The position numbers were made by a program, and so were the translations under genes. A stretch of 64,000 nucleotides of DNA from Pseudomonas synxantha (GTDB lineage: Bacteria > Pseudomonadota > Gammaproteobacteria > Pseudomonadales > Pseudomonadaceae), in NCBI RefSeq assembly GCF_900105675.1, contig NZ_LT629786.1:1612001-1676000 (forward strand). Direction: 5' to 3'. Below, piece by piece: positions 42,331 to 51,265 of this stretch. The first letter of the stretch is position 1. Each line of letters opens with the position of its first letter. Under the pieces are notes generated by a model. That model searched no databases. It was not told the origin of the DNA and worked only from the letters and a program-made list of their open reading frames with translations.

Positions 42331-43389
42331 ATGGCTGCCTTCGACCCTTTAACCCGTCGCCGTCTGCTCGGCATGGCCGGCCTGACCCTGGCCAGCCTGA
42401 CGCTGCCGCGCCTGGTCTTTGCTGGCGACGCACACGCCGGCCACAACATCCCCCAGGAACCTGCCGGCACCGGTGAGTTCATCCGCCTCAATGCACCGCG
42501 CAAGTTGAAATTGGCAGTCAATCTCAACGCGGTGTGCCTGGCGCCGGTGGTGATCGCCCACGGCCAGGGCTTCTTCACTCAGCACAACCTGGACGTGGAA
42601 CTGGTCAACTTCGGTAACTCCACCGAGGTATTGCTCGAAGCCATCGCCACCGGCAAGGCCGACGCTGGGGTGGGCATGGCGCTGCGTTGGCTCAAGGCTC
42701 TGGAACAGGGCTTCGACGTGAAGCTCACCGCCGGCACCCACGGTGGTTGCCTGCGCTTGCTCAGTGCGGCAAGCGGCAGCGTGAGCAAGCTGGAAGATCT
42801 CAAGGGCAAGGCCATTGGCGTCACCGACATGGCCAGCCCGGATCGCAATTTCTTTTCGATCCTACTGAAAAAGCATGGGGTCGATCCGGTGCGCGATGTG
42901 GAATGGCGCCTGTACCCGGCCGATTTGTTGGGCACCGCTTTGGAGCGTGGCGAAGTGCAGGCGGTCAGCGGCAGTGATCCGTTCATGTACCGCCTGATCA
43001 AGTCCGGCGTGGCACGCGAGCTGTCCACCAACCTGGTGGAGGAATACGCCAACCTCAGTTGCTGCGTGGTCGGCGTCACCGGCAAGTTGGTGCGCGAGGA
43101 CAAGCGCGTGGTCGCGGCCCTGACCCAGGCGATCCTCGAAGCCCATGATTATTCCGTGCAACACCCAGAAGCCGTGGCCAAAGGCTTCCAGGCTTTTGCA
43201 CTGAACACCTCTACCGAAGAAGTGCAGGCGATTCTCCACGATCACACCCACGGCCACCACGCGGTGGGCGCAGCGCTGACTGAGGAAATCACCACCTATG
43301 TGACCGACCTGAAAACCGTGGAGGTGATCAGCAAAGGCACCGACCCGGTAGAATTCGCCAAGGAGATCACCGCCGATGTCTTCAGTTGA
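42331..43389 (+). CDS. ABC transporter substrate-binding protein, Tat-exported
   Basis: A 352-residue binding protein of the nitrate/sulfonate/taurine class. The N-terminus holds a twin-arginine signal (TRRRLLGMAGLTLASLTLP), unusual for this class, which suggests export in folded form. The ligand domain begins KLKLAVNLNAVCLAPVVIAHGQGFF and has NSTEVLLEAIATGKADAGVGMALRWLKAL. His-rich HDHTHGHHAV near the C-terminus could bind metal. The gene overlaps the permease start by 14 bases. The ligand is unknown; an organosulfur compound is a fair guess. Confidence 0.8.
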   Translation: MAAFDPLTRRRLLGMAGLTLASLTLPRLVFAGDAHAGHNIPQEPAGTGEFIRLNAPRKLKLAVNLNAVCLAPVVIAHGQGFFTQHNLDVELVNFGNSTEVLLEAIATGKADAGVGMALRWLKALEQGFDVKLTAGTHGGCLRLLSAASGSVSKLEDLKGKAIGVTDMASPDRNFFSILLKKHGVDPVRDVEWRLYPADLLGTALERGEVQAVSGSDPFMYRLIKSGVARELSTNLVEEYANLSCCVVGVTGKLVREDKRVVAALTQAILEAHDYSVQHPEAVAKGFQAFALNTSTEEVQAILHDHTHGHHAVGAALTEEITTYVTDLKTVEVISKGTDPVEFAKEITADVFS

Positions 43390-44365
43390 CGCCAGCACCC
43401 TCAACCCAACCCTGGCCTTCAAGCTCGGCTGGCAGGGCGCAGCCGTAGTAGCAGCCTGGCTGGCCGTCGCGCTGCTGATCAGCTATTGGCCCAACGCGAC
43501 ACGCCACTGGCCGATGACCCAAGGCTTGGCCAATTTCTGCGTGGGCGTGGCCGTGGTGTTCAGTACGTTGAGCCTGTTGGGGCGCAGGCTGTCGACATTG
43601 GCGCTGCGCCTGCGCAATGCCACGCCCTGGCTGATTGCGTTGCCGCTGCTGCTGGGTCTTTGGGAACTGCTCACGGCCAAGCTTGCGCTGTTACCGGTGC
43701 CGTTCTTCGCACCGCCCCAGGCCCTGCTGGCGGTGTATATCGAAGACTACCCGCGCTTGGCCGACAGCCTGCTGCACTCGGCATTGCTGCTGGGCTCGGG
43801 CGTGGCCCTTGGCGCGGCGACGGGGTTTATCGCCGGCGTGGCCATCGGTTGGTCCACGCGCATCGGCTATTGGCTGCACCCGGTGCTGCGCATCCTCGGC
43901 CCGGTGCCTTCCACGGCGCTGTTGCCACTGTGTTTTTTCCTGTTTCCCAGCAGTTGGAGCGCCAGCGTGTTTCTAATCGCCTTGGCTACCTGGTTTCCGG
44001 TCACGGTGCTGACCTGGTCGGGGGTGGCAAGTGTCGATAAAGCTTATTACGACGTGGCCCGCACCCTCGGCGCCAAGCCCGGTTTCCTGATCTTCAAAGT
44101 GGCGATTCCGGCGGCGATGCCCCATGTGTTTGTCGGCCTGTTCATGGGCTTGGGCGCCTCATTCTCAACCTTGGTGGTGGCGGAAATGATGGGGGTCAAG
44201 TCCGGCATCGGCTTTTACCTGCAATGGGCCCAGGGCTGGGCGGCCTACGCGAATATGTACGCGGCATTGTTGATCATGGCCCTGGCCTGTTCGGGGTTGA
44301 TCACCGGGCTGTTCCTGGTGCGTGACCGGTTGCTTGCCTGGCAGAAAGGAACGATGAAATGGTAG
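43376..44365 (+). CDS. ABC transporter permease, SsuC/TauC type, extended
   Basis: A 329-residue permease. The core is the usual SsuC/TauC one (PFFAPPQALLAVYIEDYPRLADSLLHSALLLGSGVALGAATGF; EAA loop DVARTLGAKPGFLIFKVAIPAAMPHVFVGL). It carries about 90 residues more than the usual 250-270, an N-terminal extension with two further hydrophobic segments (GAAVVAAWLAVALLISYW and GLANFCVGVAVVFSTLSLL). It overlaps both neighbours. Confidence 0.85.
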   Translation: MSSVDASTLNPTLAFKLGWQGAAVVAAWLAVALLISYWPNATRHWPMTQGLANFCVGVAVVFSTLSLLGRRLSTLALRLRNATPWLIALPLLLGLWELLTAKLALLPVPFFAPPQALLAVYIEDYPRLADSLLHSALLLGSGVALGAATGFIAGVAIGWSTRIGYWLHPVLRILGPVPSTALLPLCFFLFPSSWSASVFLIALATWFPVTVLTWSGVASVDKAYYDVARTLGAKPGFLIFKVAIPAAMPHVFVGLFMGLGASFSTLVVAEMMGVKSGIGFYLQWAQGWAAYANMYAALLIMALACSGLITGLFLVRDRLLAWQKGTMKW

Positions 44366-45147
44366 CCCTCGCACCAACAGCAGCGGCATCGACAGGGTTG
44401 GCGCTGAGCATTGAAAACCTCAGCCACGGCTTTGCCTTGGACGGCCAGCACTTGCCGGTGCTGGAACGGGTCTCGTTGGACGTGGCAGCGGGAGAGTTCG
44501 TCGCGTTGCTGGGCCCGTCCGGGTGTGGAAAATCCACCTTGCTGCGCCTGGTGGCCGGGCTTGAGCCGGCGGACAGCGGCAGGTTGCTGGCCGACGGGCA
44601 GCCCATCACCGGCCCCGACCCCAGCCGCGTGGTGGTGTTCCAGGACCCCACGCTCTACCCGTGGCGACGGGTGTGGGACAACGTCGCGGTGGGCCTGGAG
44701 GCCCAGGGCTTGCTCAAGAGCCATGCGGCGAAGGTCGACCAGGCCCTGGAGAAAGTCGGCCTCAGCCAGTTTGCCCGGGCTTACCCGCGACAACTCTCCG
44801 GCGGCATGGCGCAACGGGTGGCCCTGGCCCGCGCACTGGTCAATGAGCCGCGGCTGCTGATTCTTGATGAGCCACTGGGCAAGCTGGACTCCCTGACGCG
44901 AATCACCATGCAAAAGGAGTTGATTGGGCTGTGGCAGCGCCAGGGGTATACGGCGTTGCTGGTGACCCATGATGTGGAAGAGGCGCTGCTGTTGGCCAAC
45001 CGGGTGGTTGTGTTCAGCGATCGGCCAGCCAAGGTTCAGGCGCAGTTGACGATTGAGCGGCCGTATCCCAGGCATCGGGATGATCCTTATCTGGTGGATT
45101 TGCGGCGCAGCATTTTGGGGTTGTTGGGGTTGGGGGGCGATTGGTAG
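44359..45147 (+). CDS. ABC transporter ATP-binding protein, SsuB/TauB type
   Basis: A 262-residue ATPase with Walker A GPSGCGKSTLL, Q-loop FQDPTLYPWRRVWDNV, signature LSGGMAQRVALARAL, Walker B LLILDEPLGKLD and switch His in LLVTHDVEEAL. It is the third gene of the importer; its ATG lies seven bases before the permease stop. A REP hairpin follows the stop. Confidence 0.9.
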   Translation: MVALAPTAAASTGLALSIENLSHGFALDGQHLPVLERVSLDVAAGEFVALLGPSGCGKSTLLRLVAGLEPADSGRLLADGQPITGPDPSRVVVFQDPTLYPWRRVWDNVAVGLEAQGLLKSHAAKVDQALEKVGLSQFARAYPRQLSGGMAQRVALARALVNEPRLLILDEPLGKLDSLTRITMQKELIGLWQRQGYTALLVTHDVEEALLLANRVVVFSDRPAKVQAQLTIERPYPRHRDDPYLVDLRRSILGLLGLGGDW

Positions 45148-45170
45148 CCGGTCAGCCCTGGACACAAAAT

Positions 45171-45196
45171 GCGGGAGGGAGCAAGCCCCCTCCCAC
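45171..45196. repeat. Single REP hairpin
   Basis: GCGGGAGGG-AGCAAGCC-CCCTCCCAC is a compact REP hairpin between convergent genes, without the second arm of a REPIN. It probably serves as a terminator for both. Confidence 0.75.
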
Positions 45197-45201
45197 AGGG
45201 G

Positions 45202-45453
45202 TTATGGGGTGTTGGTAGGTTTGGGTTGCAGGCAATCGAGTGCGCGGTCGGCGAGGGTGCGGGCCATTTCGATCAAGTGAGCGGTGGAGCAAGCCAGGTC
45301 GCGTTGGGTGCCTTTGAGGCCCTCGGCGGTTTCGGTTGCTGTGGTTGCGGCGCAACGTAGCAGCGAGGAAATGCTGGCGATGGCATCTTCGAAGCTCAGG
45401 TCTTCGTGGGCAACAAAAACGGCATAGGGTGGATCGGGGACGACTTTGCTCAT
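45202..45453 (-). CDS. DUF3077/DUF6124-type small protein
   Basis: An 83-residue protein of a Pseudomonas-specific small family: MSKVVPDPPYAVFVAHEDLS, SFEDAIASISSLLRCAATTATETAEGL, then RDLACSTAHLIEMARTLADRAL and a proline tail. These proteins occur in many copies per Pseudomonas genome and have no known function. The long upstream region holds an unusual set of inverted repeats. Confidence 0.75.
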   Translation of the reverse strand: MSKVVPDPPYAVFVAHEDLSFEDAIASISSLLRCAATTATETAEGLKGTQRDLACSTAHLIEMARTLADRALDCLQPKPTNTP

Positions 45454-45463
45454 GGATATAGCT

Positions 45464-45639
45464 CCTACTCAGTTGGGGCGCCATCCGGTGCCGTTTCCAC
45501 ACGGCAGATTGGGTGGCAGCCATACGCGGGGTGGAAACCGGGGAGTAGGACCCAGTCAGACCGAAGTCTGCCCGCGCACAGCCGCCATTGAGCGTTTGCA
45601 TACGATCATGACGCCTACTCATTCCCAGGTTTCCACACC
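45464..45639. repeat. Three copies of a CCTACTC...GTTTCCAC element, two forming a large inverted repeat
   Basis: The module CCTACTC followed by GTTTCCAC occurs forward at 45464-45500, inverted (GTGGAAACC then GAGTAGG) at 45531-45549 and forward again at 45614-45639. The inverted and last copies can pair over CCTACTC/GAGTAGG and GGTTTCCAC/GTGGAAACC. It lies just upstream of the DUF3077-type gene and could be its structured leader or promoter, or a small mobile element. Confidence 0.55.
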
Positions 45640-45797
45640 CGATCGCTGATATGCAGCGACGAAGCGAAGGCTAGCCAGTGCATTGAGCAGGCGCAAGGCC
45701 GAAGGATTGTCTAGGAAACGTCCTGCAAATTAAAGGGATATGGATTGCTGGCCTTTAACAATGCATGTCGAGCAGGCGACACAGGCCAAATGTGGGA

Positions 45798-46508
45798 TTA
45801 AAAGCTTGTGCTGTCGTCTGTGGCATACATCCACCGCAACAACGAATGCCGTCCGCTGATGCCCAGCTTGATCGCTGCGCGCTTGAGGTAGCTTTCGATG
45901 GTGTTGACCTTCAACGCCATTTGCTCGGCCAGTTCCGGCGCGGTGCGGCCGGCCAGCAGGCCCACGCATACTTCCAGCTCACGCTTGGACAGGCTCAGCC
46001 CCGCCTGCACCAGGCGCTCCTGGATGCGTCGGCGCAGGGTGTCGATGCCCTGGTTGTGCGGCACTGGCGGCCCATTGTCCTGGCGGCACGGCTGGATCGC
46101 GGTGATGTGCTTTTCCACCATGGGCAGCAACAGCGTGGAGAAGTCCTGCAGCATGCTGCGCTCTTGCGCGGAAAAACTCTCGGATGGGTGTGAGCGGTAC
46201 ACCGATAGTACGTAGCGCACATCGTCCTTGCGCCGTGAGAGGTGCAGTTGTGCCGCAGGTTGCTCAGGCCCCAGGGCCGCCACCGAGTCGGTGTACACCG
46301 GGCTGATCTTGCGGCGGCTGTGGCCTTTGCTGCTGACCCGCAGCTGGGTGATATGGGTGGCATCCACTGCCAATTGGGTGAGGATAAGATCATGCAGCAT
46401 GCGTGGAAAGTGGCGGCTGCCGGTGCTGGCGATGACCTTGCCTATATGGGGGAACAGGTGTGAGTTCATCAATTCGTCCATGAGTATCGAGCGCGGGCAT
46501 CCAGCCAT
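45798..46508 (-). CDS. LuxR-type transcriptional regulator
   Basis: A 236-residue protein with a C-terminal LuxR/FixJ helix-turn-helix (LSKRELEVCVGLLAGRTAPELAEQMALKVNTIESYLKRAAIKLGI) and a N-terminal 160 residues of no recognised domain. The latter has SYLKRA-like helices absent and contains LHLSRRKDDVRYVLSVYRSHPSESFSAQERSMLQDF, seen in Pseudomonas LuxR solos near methionine and sulfur genes. It could start at 46508 or at 46481 (M10); neither has a clear ribosome site. It lies on the same strand as mdeA, 187 bases downstream of its stop, and may or may not be linked to it. Confidence 0.8.
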   Translation of the reverse strand: MAGCPRSILMDELMNSHLFPHIGKVIASTGSRHFPRMLHDLILTQLAVDATHITQLRVSSKGHSRRKISPVYTDSVAALGPEQPAAQLHLSRRKDDVRYVLSVYRSHPSESFSAQERSMLQDFSTLLLPMVEKHITAIQPCRQDNGPPVPHNQGIDTLRRRIQERLVQAGLSLSKRELEVCVGLLAGRTAPELAEQMALKVNTIESYLKRAAIKLGISGRHSLLRWMYATDDSTSF

Positions 46509-46694
46509 ATAGCGACGGGGTTTAACAAGGTGAACAATATGAATAACCCGCAGTGATAATACTTCCCGCCGAGACCCATGCTAGTACAGGCTGGCGAAGG
46601 GAAGGGGATTCCAACCGAAAAAACAGATCAAATCCTATAGCGACGAGCGATAAGTTCGACCATCGCTTGTAGGAAAGAACAACGCCTGATGACG

Positions 46695-47939
46695 TTATCT
46701 CAGGACGTGGGCTGCTGTTGCGGCAGGGCGCACGCTGGGGCGGCTGCACTTGGCCAGGGCCTGGTGCACGTCCGCCAGCAGGTCCACGACATCCTCAAGC
46801 CCCACTGACAAACGCACCAAGCCTTCGCTGATACCGTGCTGCGCCCGTTCCTCGGGGGTGTAGGTGGAATGGGTCATGCTCGCCGGATGTTGGGCCAGTG
46901 ACTCGGCGTCCCCCAGGCTCACCGCGCGGGTGAACAGGCGCAATGCGTTCATGAAGCGCCGGCCCGTCTCGATGCCGCCCTTGAGTTCAAAGGCAATCAT
47001 GCCGCCGGGCAGCTTCATCTGTCGTTTCGCCAGCGCGTACTGCGGGAAAGACCGCAGCCCGGGGTAGGTTACCCATTGCACGGCCGGGTGCGCCTGCAAG
47101 GCTTCGGCCACTGCCTGGGCGCTGCTGCAATGGCGGTCCATGCGCAGGGCCAGGGTCTTGAGGCCGCGCATCAGCAACGACGCGTCCTGGGGCGACATCA
47201 CGGCACCGGTCAGGTCCTTGAGCCCTTGCAGACGAATGCGCTGCGCCAGGGCATGACTGCTCACGGCAATGCCTGCGGTGATGTCGCCATGGCCGCTGAG
47301 GTATTTGGTGGCTGAGTGCACCACCACATCCGCGCCCGACTCCAGCGGACGTTGCAGATACGGCGTGCAGTAGGTGTTATCCACCACCAGGGTGATATTC
47401 GGCTGGCGGTGGGCAAGCTCTGCCACGGCAGCAATGTCGATCAGGCGCAGGTTGGGGTTCGCCGGGGTCTCGCAATAGATCATGCGGGTCGCCGGGGACA
47501 GCGCCGCTTGCAGGGCGGCCAGGTCGGTCAAGTCGACGTGCCGCACCTGGACGCCGAACTCGCCGATGCCGTGGTGCAACAGCGCGAACGTACAGCCGTA
47601 GAGGGTCTGGCTGACGATGATCTCATCGCCCGGGCGCAGCAGGGTCCAGAACGTCGCAGCAATCGCGCCCATGCCGGAGCTGAACGCCACCGCGGCCTCG
47701 CCGTTTTCCAGGCTGGCCATGCGCGATTCCAGCAAGGCCAGGGTCGGGTTGGAAATGCGCGTGTAGAAGTGGCCGCTGGCTTCACCGGCAAAGCAGGCGG
47801 CGCCATACTCGGCGGTAGGAAAGGCGAAGGTGGCCGACAGGTAGATCGGCGGCACCAGGGCGCCGTGGTGGTCCTTGGGGTCATAGCCGTGATGAATTGC
47901 ACGGGTAGAAAAGCCGGATGCGGGGTGTTTATTGTTCAT
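46695..47939 (-). CDS. mdeA: Methionine gamma-lyase
   Basis: A 414-residue PLP enzyme of the gamma family that splits methionine into methanethiol, ammonia and 2-oxobutyrate. The active-site Lys is in [11 protein letters not shown], and the Cys characteristic of methionine gamma-lyase is in [29 protein letters not shown] and [16 protein letters not shown] at the end match P. putida MdeA closely. The start has an AAGGAG site. It is divergent from an Lrp-type gene (mdeR), the same layout as in P. putida. Confidence 0.93.
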   Translation of the reverse strand: MNNKHPASGFSTRAIHHGYDPKDHHGALVPPIYLSATFAFPTAEYGAACFAGEASGHFYTRISNPTLALLESRMASLENGEAAVAFSSGMGAIAATFWTLLRPGDEIIVSQTLYGCTFALLHHGIGEFGVQVRHVDLTDLAALQAALSPATRMIYCETPANPNLRLIDIAAVAELAHRQPNITLVVDNTYCTPYLQRPLESGADVVVHSATKYLSGHGDITAGIAVSSHALAQRIRLQGLKDLTGAVMSPQDASLLMRGLKTLALRMDRHCSSAQAVAEALQAHPAVQWVTYPGLRSFPQYALAKRQMKLPGGMIAFELKGGIETGRRFMNALRLFTRAVSLGDAESLAQHPASMTHSTYTPEERAQHGISEGLVRLSVGLEDVVDLLADVHQALAKCSRPSVRPAATAAHVLR

Positions 47940-48062
47940 GTCGGGCGCTCCTTATTTCCTACAATGCTATGCTCATAACCGCAGATGAACCTTGCAAAAA
48001 ATGCAGGGAAAAGCCGCGTTTGTGGATCAAACACCGATAAAAACAAGGATTAGAGGCACGTC

Positions 48063-48533
48063 ATGCCCATCAAGCTGGACCGTACTGATAAAGCGCTGTT
48101 AAACGCCTTGCAAGGCAACGCCCGTCTGACCGTGGCCGAACTGGCCGAGCGGGTAGCCTTGACCACTTCACCGTGCTGGCGGAGGGTGCGCGCCCTGGAA
48201 GACAGCGGGGTGATCAGTGGCTACCAGGCGATCCTCTCACCCAAGGCGCTGGGCTACGGCGTGACGGCCTTTGTCAGCATCATGATGGACAGCCACACCC
48301 AGGACATCGCCCGGGCGTTCGAGCAGCGGCTGTTGGAAATTCCGGAAATCGTGGCCTGCCATAACGTGTCGGGGCGCTATGACTTTTTGCTGGAAGTGGT
48401 GGCCAAGGACCTGGAGTCGTTTGGCGAGTTCGCCCGCGAGGTCTTGCAGACCTTGCCCTGCGTCAAGGAGATCTACTCGAGCTTTTCCTATAAGTCGGTG
48501 CGGCCGTTGCGGGTGATTCCGCTGCCGGGGTGA
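48063..48533 (+). CDS. mdeR: Lrp/AsnC family regulator of methionine catabolism
   Basis: A 156-residue Lrp-type regulator. N-terminal helix-turn-helix (LLNALQGNARLTVAELAERVALTTSPCWRRVRALEDSGVI) and C-terminal RAM ligand domain (VTAFVSIMMDSHTQDIARAFEQRLLEIPEIVACHNVSGRYDFLLEVVAKD). Divergent from mdeA with 123 bp between them, matching the mdeR-mdeA pair of P. putida, where MdeR activates mdeA. Confidence 0.92.
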   Translation: MPIKLDRTDKALLNALQGNARLTVAELAERVALTTSPCWRRVRALEDSGVISGYQAILSPKALGYGVTAFVSIMMDSHTQDIARAFEQRLLEIPEIVACHNVSGRYDFLLEVVAKDLESFGEFAREVLQTLPCVKEIYSSFSYKSVRPLRVIPLPG

Positions 48534-48552
48534 AAGGTTCATTGGGCGACGC

Positions 48553-49977
48553 TTACGTGCGGCAATTGCGCTGGGCAACTCCATGCAACAACAGCGCCTC
48601 AAACACCCGCTGCACCCGTGGCTCATCGCTATGGGCCACATTGAAGCGCATCGAGTCACGATGGGCCGGGTCGTAGCCAAACAGCGCGCCGGGCGCGAGC
48701 ACCATGCTGCGTTTCAATGCCTCCTGGGCCAGCAGTTCACCGTTGACCCCCGGCGGCAGGCGCGCCCAGATGAACATCCCGCCTTCATAGGCCATCGGCA
48801 GTTCGCAGCCGCAACGCTTGAGCCATTGCTCGACGCGTCCGCCGGCCTCCATCAGGCGTTGCACCATGCGCTTGCGATGCTTGGCGTAGCTGCCTTCGCT
48901 GAGCATGCGGTAGACGATCTGCTCAAACAATTCCGAGGTCACGCCGCCGCTCATCAATTTCATGTTGGTGAGATTGGCGGCCAGTTGCGGCGCGGCCACC
49001 ACGTAGCTGACTCGGGTGTTGGCGCTGAGGATCTTCGAGAACCCCGACAGGTAGGTGACCTGATCCAGCCCGGCGACAGCGGCCAGGCGCGGTGGCGGGT
49101 TGGGGTGCAGGTCGCCGTAGAGGTCATCCTCGACGATATGGCAGTGGTACTGCTGGGTCAGTTGCAGCAGGCGAAACGCCTGGCTTGGGCTGAAGGAGTG
49201 GCCGGTGGGGTTATGCAGGACGCTGGTGGTCAGGTACAGGCTGGGACGGTGTTCGGCAAGCAAGTGTTCGAGAGCGGTGAAGTCGAAGCCGTCGGGGCGG
49301 CGCTCGATGGTGATGACCTTGACGCCATGCAGCGCCAGGTTGGCGTGGAAGTTGAAATAACACGGTGCGTCGAGCAGCACGGTATCGCCAGGGCGGGCGA
49401 GCAGGCGCATGAGCATGTCCAGGCCCTGCACGGTGTTGGGCGTCGTGATGATTTGCTCCACCGGTACCGATAAGCCCTCGCCATGCAGCTTCTGTTGCAA
49501 CGCCTGGCGCAACGGCAGCAACCCGGCCGGCGTGCCCAGCCCGGCGATGCGCAACGACGGCGCGCGCACCACGCTGCGCATGGCCTGGCGAATTGCCTCG
49601 CCATTGAGCCATTCCTCTGGCAGGTGCCCGCCACCGGGACGCAGCTCGCCACTGGCGGTGACCAAGGGGCGGCGCAATACGCTGAGCAGGTCCTGGGGCA
49701 ACAGGTCGACCCAGGTCACCGACGCCGGGCGGGCGTTGTCCATGGCCACGAAATACCCACGACCCTGGCTGGAGGTGAGCAGGTGGCGCCCGCGCAGGCG
49801 GTCCAGCGCTTCGTTGAGGGTGAACTTGCTGACGCCCAGGACCTGGGTCAGTTCACGCACCGACGGCAACTTGCTACCCGGTGCCCATTCGCCGTTTTCG
49901 ATGGCCTGGCTGAACGCCTCGACGATCTGTTGCACCTTGGGGGTGCCATCCACAAAGGCGATAGCCGATACAAACAT
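48553..49977 (-). CDS. MocR-type GntR regulator / aminotransferase fusion
   Basis: A 474-residue MocR protein. The N-terminal 75 residues are a GntR winged helix (VQQIVEAFSQAIENGEWAPGSKLPSVRELTQVLGVSKFTLNEALDRLRGRHLL) followed by a linker and a fold-I aminotransferase domain with the PLP Lys in YLSGFSKILSANTRVSYVVA. Such proteins bind PLP or PLP-amino acid adducts and act as activators. The start at 49977 is placed because AAGGA sits six bases before it; ATG 49983 lies too close. It converges with mdeR. Confidence 0.9.
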   Translation of the reverse strand: MFVSAIAFVDGTPKVQQIVEAFSQAIENGEWAPGSKLPSVRELTQVLGVSKFTLNEALDRLRGRHLLTSSQGRGYFVAMDNARPASVTWVDLLPQDLLSVLRRPLVTASGELRPGGGHLPEEWLNGEAIRQAMRSVVRAPSLRIAGLGTPAGLLPLRQALQQKLHGEGLSVPVEQIITTPNTVQGLDMLMRLLARPGDTVLLDAPCYFNFHANLALHGVKVITIERRPDGFDFTALEHLLAEHRPSLYLTTSVLHNPTGHSFSPSQAFRLLQLTQQYHCHIVEDDLYGDLHPNPPPRLAAVAGLDQVTYLSGFSKILSANTRVSYVVAAPQLAANLTNMKLMSGGVTSELFEQIVYRMLSEGSYAKHRKRMVQRLMEAGGRVEQWLKRCGCELPMAYEGGMFIWARLPPGVNGELLAQEALKRSMVLAPGALFGYDPAHRDSMRFNVAHSDEPRVQRVFEALLLHGVAQRNCRT

Positions 49978-50135
49978 GAACATTCCTTGTCTTTGCTGGT
50001 GCTTTTACCGGTGAAGTTAGGCCGGATTAGGCATCACTTTACCTGCCTTGTGCAATGCCAGTCCCCTAGACTGCGCGGCATCTCGCCAGGAGTTGGCGAA
50101 GTTTCCTACAAGCGGGCAATGGATTCTGCATTCTC

Positions 50136-50300
50136 ATGAAGACTTATATGTGTGTTCCCTGCGGTTTTATGTACGTAGAAGAATTGGGTATCCCGGAGGA
50201 CGGGATACCCGCAGGCACCCCTTGGGAAGAGGTGCCTGAAGACTGGACATGCCCGGATTGCGGCGTGACCAAGGCCGACTTCATGGCTATTGAAATCTAA
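50136..50300 (+). CDS. Rubredoxin
   Basis: A 54-residue rubredoxin, a one-iron electron carrier. The two iron-binding elbows C-V-P-C-G (residues 6-10) and C-P-D-C-G (39-43) are perfect, and the hydrophobic core residues W (EEVPEDWTC) and Y/F are in place. It is too short for standard length cut-offs. It lies 27 bases upstream of a TIM-barrel isomerase gene on the same strand, so may deliver electrons to an oxygenase elsewhere or act with these neighbours. Confidence 0.93.
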   Translation: MKTYMCVPCGFMYVEELGIPEDGIPAGTPWEEVPEDWTCPDCGVTKADFMAIEI

Positions 50301-50327
50301 CGCTCCATCCACGAAAGGAATCGCCCC

Positions 50328-51197
50328 ATGGAAAGCAAACTGATCAACGCCACCGTGCCGTTCTGCACCGGTGTGGCCCACCAGAAATACCTGGGCGCCG
50401 AGAAGGGCCTGGAAACCGCCATCGAAGGCAACTGCACCCATTGGTATATCGACGGCAGCCTGTTTGGCGAAATGGTCGACGACTGGACCGATGCACGCAT
50501 CGAAAGTCTGCAGGCGCAAATCGCTGCCACCGGCATCAAGCCGATCTTCCATGGCAACTTCAAGGCGCCGCTGGCCAGTGACGTCGAGGCGTTCCGTGCA
50601 GCAGCCGTGGAATATGTGAAGAAAGAAATCGACATCGCCAGCCGCCTGGGCGCGCCCCTGATCATTCATGGCGGTTGCATCGTCGAACCGAAAATGGTGC
50701 TGATGGCCAAGAAGGTCGCCCTGGAGCATTACCTCAAGTCGGTGCAGGAACTGGCGATTTACGCCGAGGCCAAGGGCACGGATATCTACCTGGAAAACCT
50801 GTCCAACTACGTCAACTACCGGCCGTTCCACTACATCTTCACCCATGAAGCGGAATACGCCTTTGTGTTCGAGCGCCTGCAAGCCCACAGCAATCTGTAC
50901 TTTTTCCTCGATGCCGGCCACGCCAACATCGAGAACGGCCTGCCGGCGGAGGTGGTGCGCAAGTATCACCACCTGATCAAGGGCATTTCCTTCAGCAACA
51001 ACAATGGCGTGCAGGATCAGCATTTCGGCATTCACGACGGCAACTGTGACTATGCCGACGTCATGCAGGCCATCGTCGAGACCAACTGGAAGGGCTTGGT
51101 GGCGTTCGAAACCCGTAACCAGACGGCCAAGGCGGCCCTGGCTGACCTGGCGGTGATGTACCGCGAATCCCTGACGACCGAAATCGCTGTCGCCTGA
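50328..51197 (+). CDS. TIM-barrel sugar phosphate isomerase/epimerase-like protein
   Basis: A 289-residue AP endonuclease 2-like (xylose isomerase-like) TIM barrel. Strand and metal-site residues are seen in KPIFHGNFKAPL, PLIIHGGCIVEP, IYLENLSNY, LYFFLDAGHANIENGLP, GISFSNNNGVQDQHFGIHDGNCDYADVM and LVAFETRN (Glu, Asp, His, Glu as metal ligands). The substrate is unknown. It sits between rubredoxin and a LysE-type exporter with short gaps. Confidence 0.8.
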   Translation: MESKLINATVPFCTGVAHQKYLGAEKGLETAIEGNCTHWYIDGSLFGEMVDDWTDARIESLQAQIAATGIKPIFHGNFKAPLASDVEAFRAAAVEYVKKEIDIASRLGAPLIIHGGCIVEPKMVLMAKKVALEHYLKSVQELAIYAEAKGTDIYLENLSNYVNYRPFHYIFTHEAEYAFVFERLQAHSNLYFFLDAGHANIENGLPAEVVRKYHHLIKGISFSNNNGVQDQHFGIHDGNCDYADVMQAIVETNWKGLVAFETRNQTAKAALADLAVMYRESLTTEIAVA

Positions 51198-51265
51198 TGG
51201 GCCCAGGGGCGGGCGCTTGCGGCGCTCGCCCCGTTGCTGTTTCTATCCACTCAAGGTCCCTGGCC

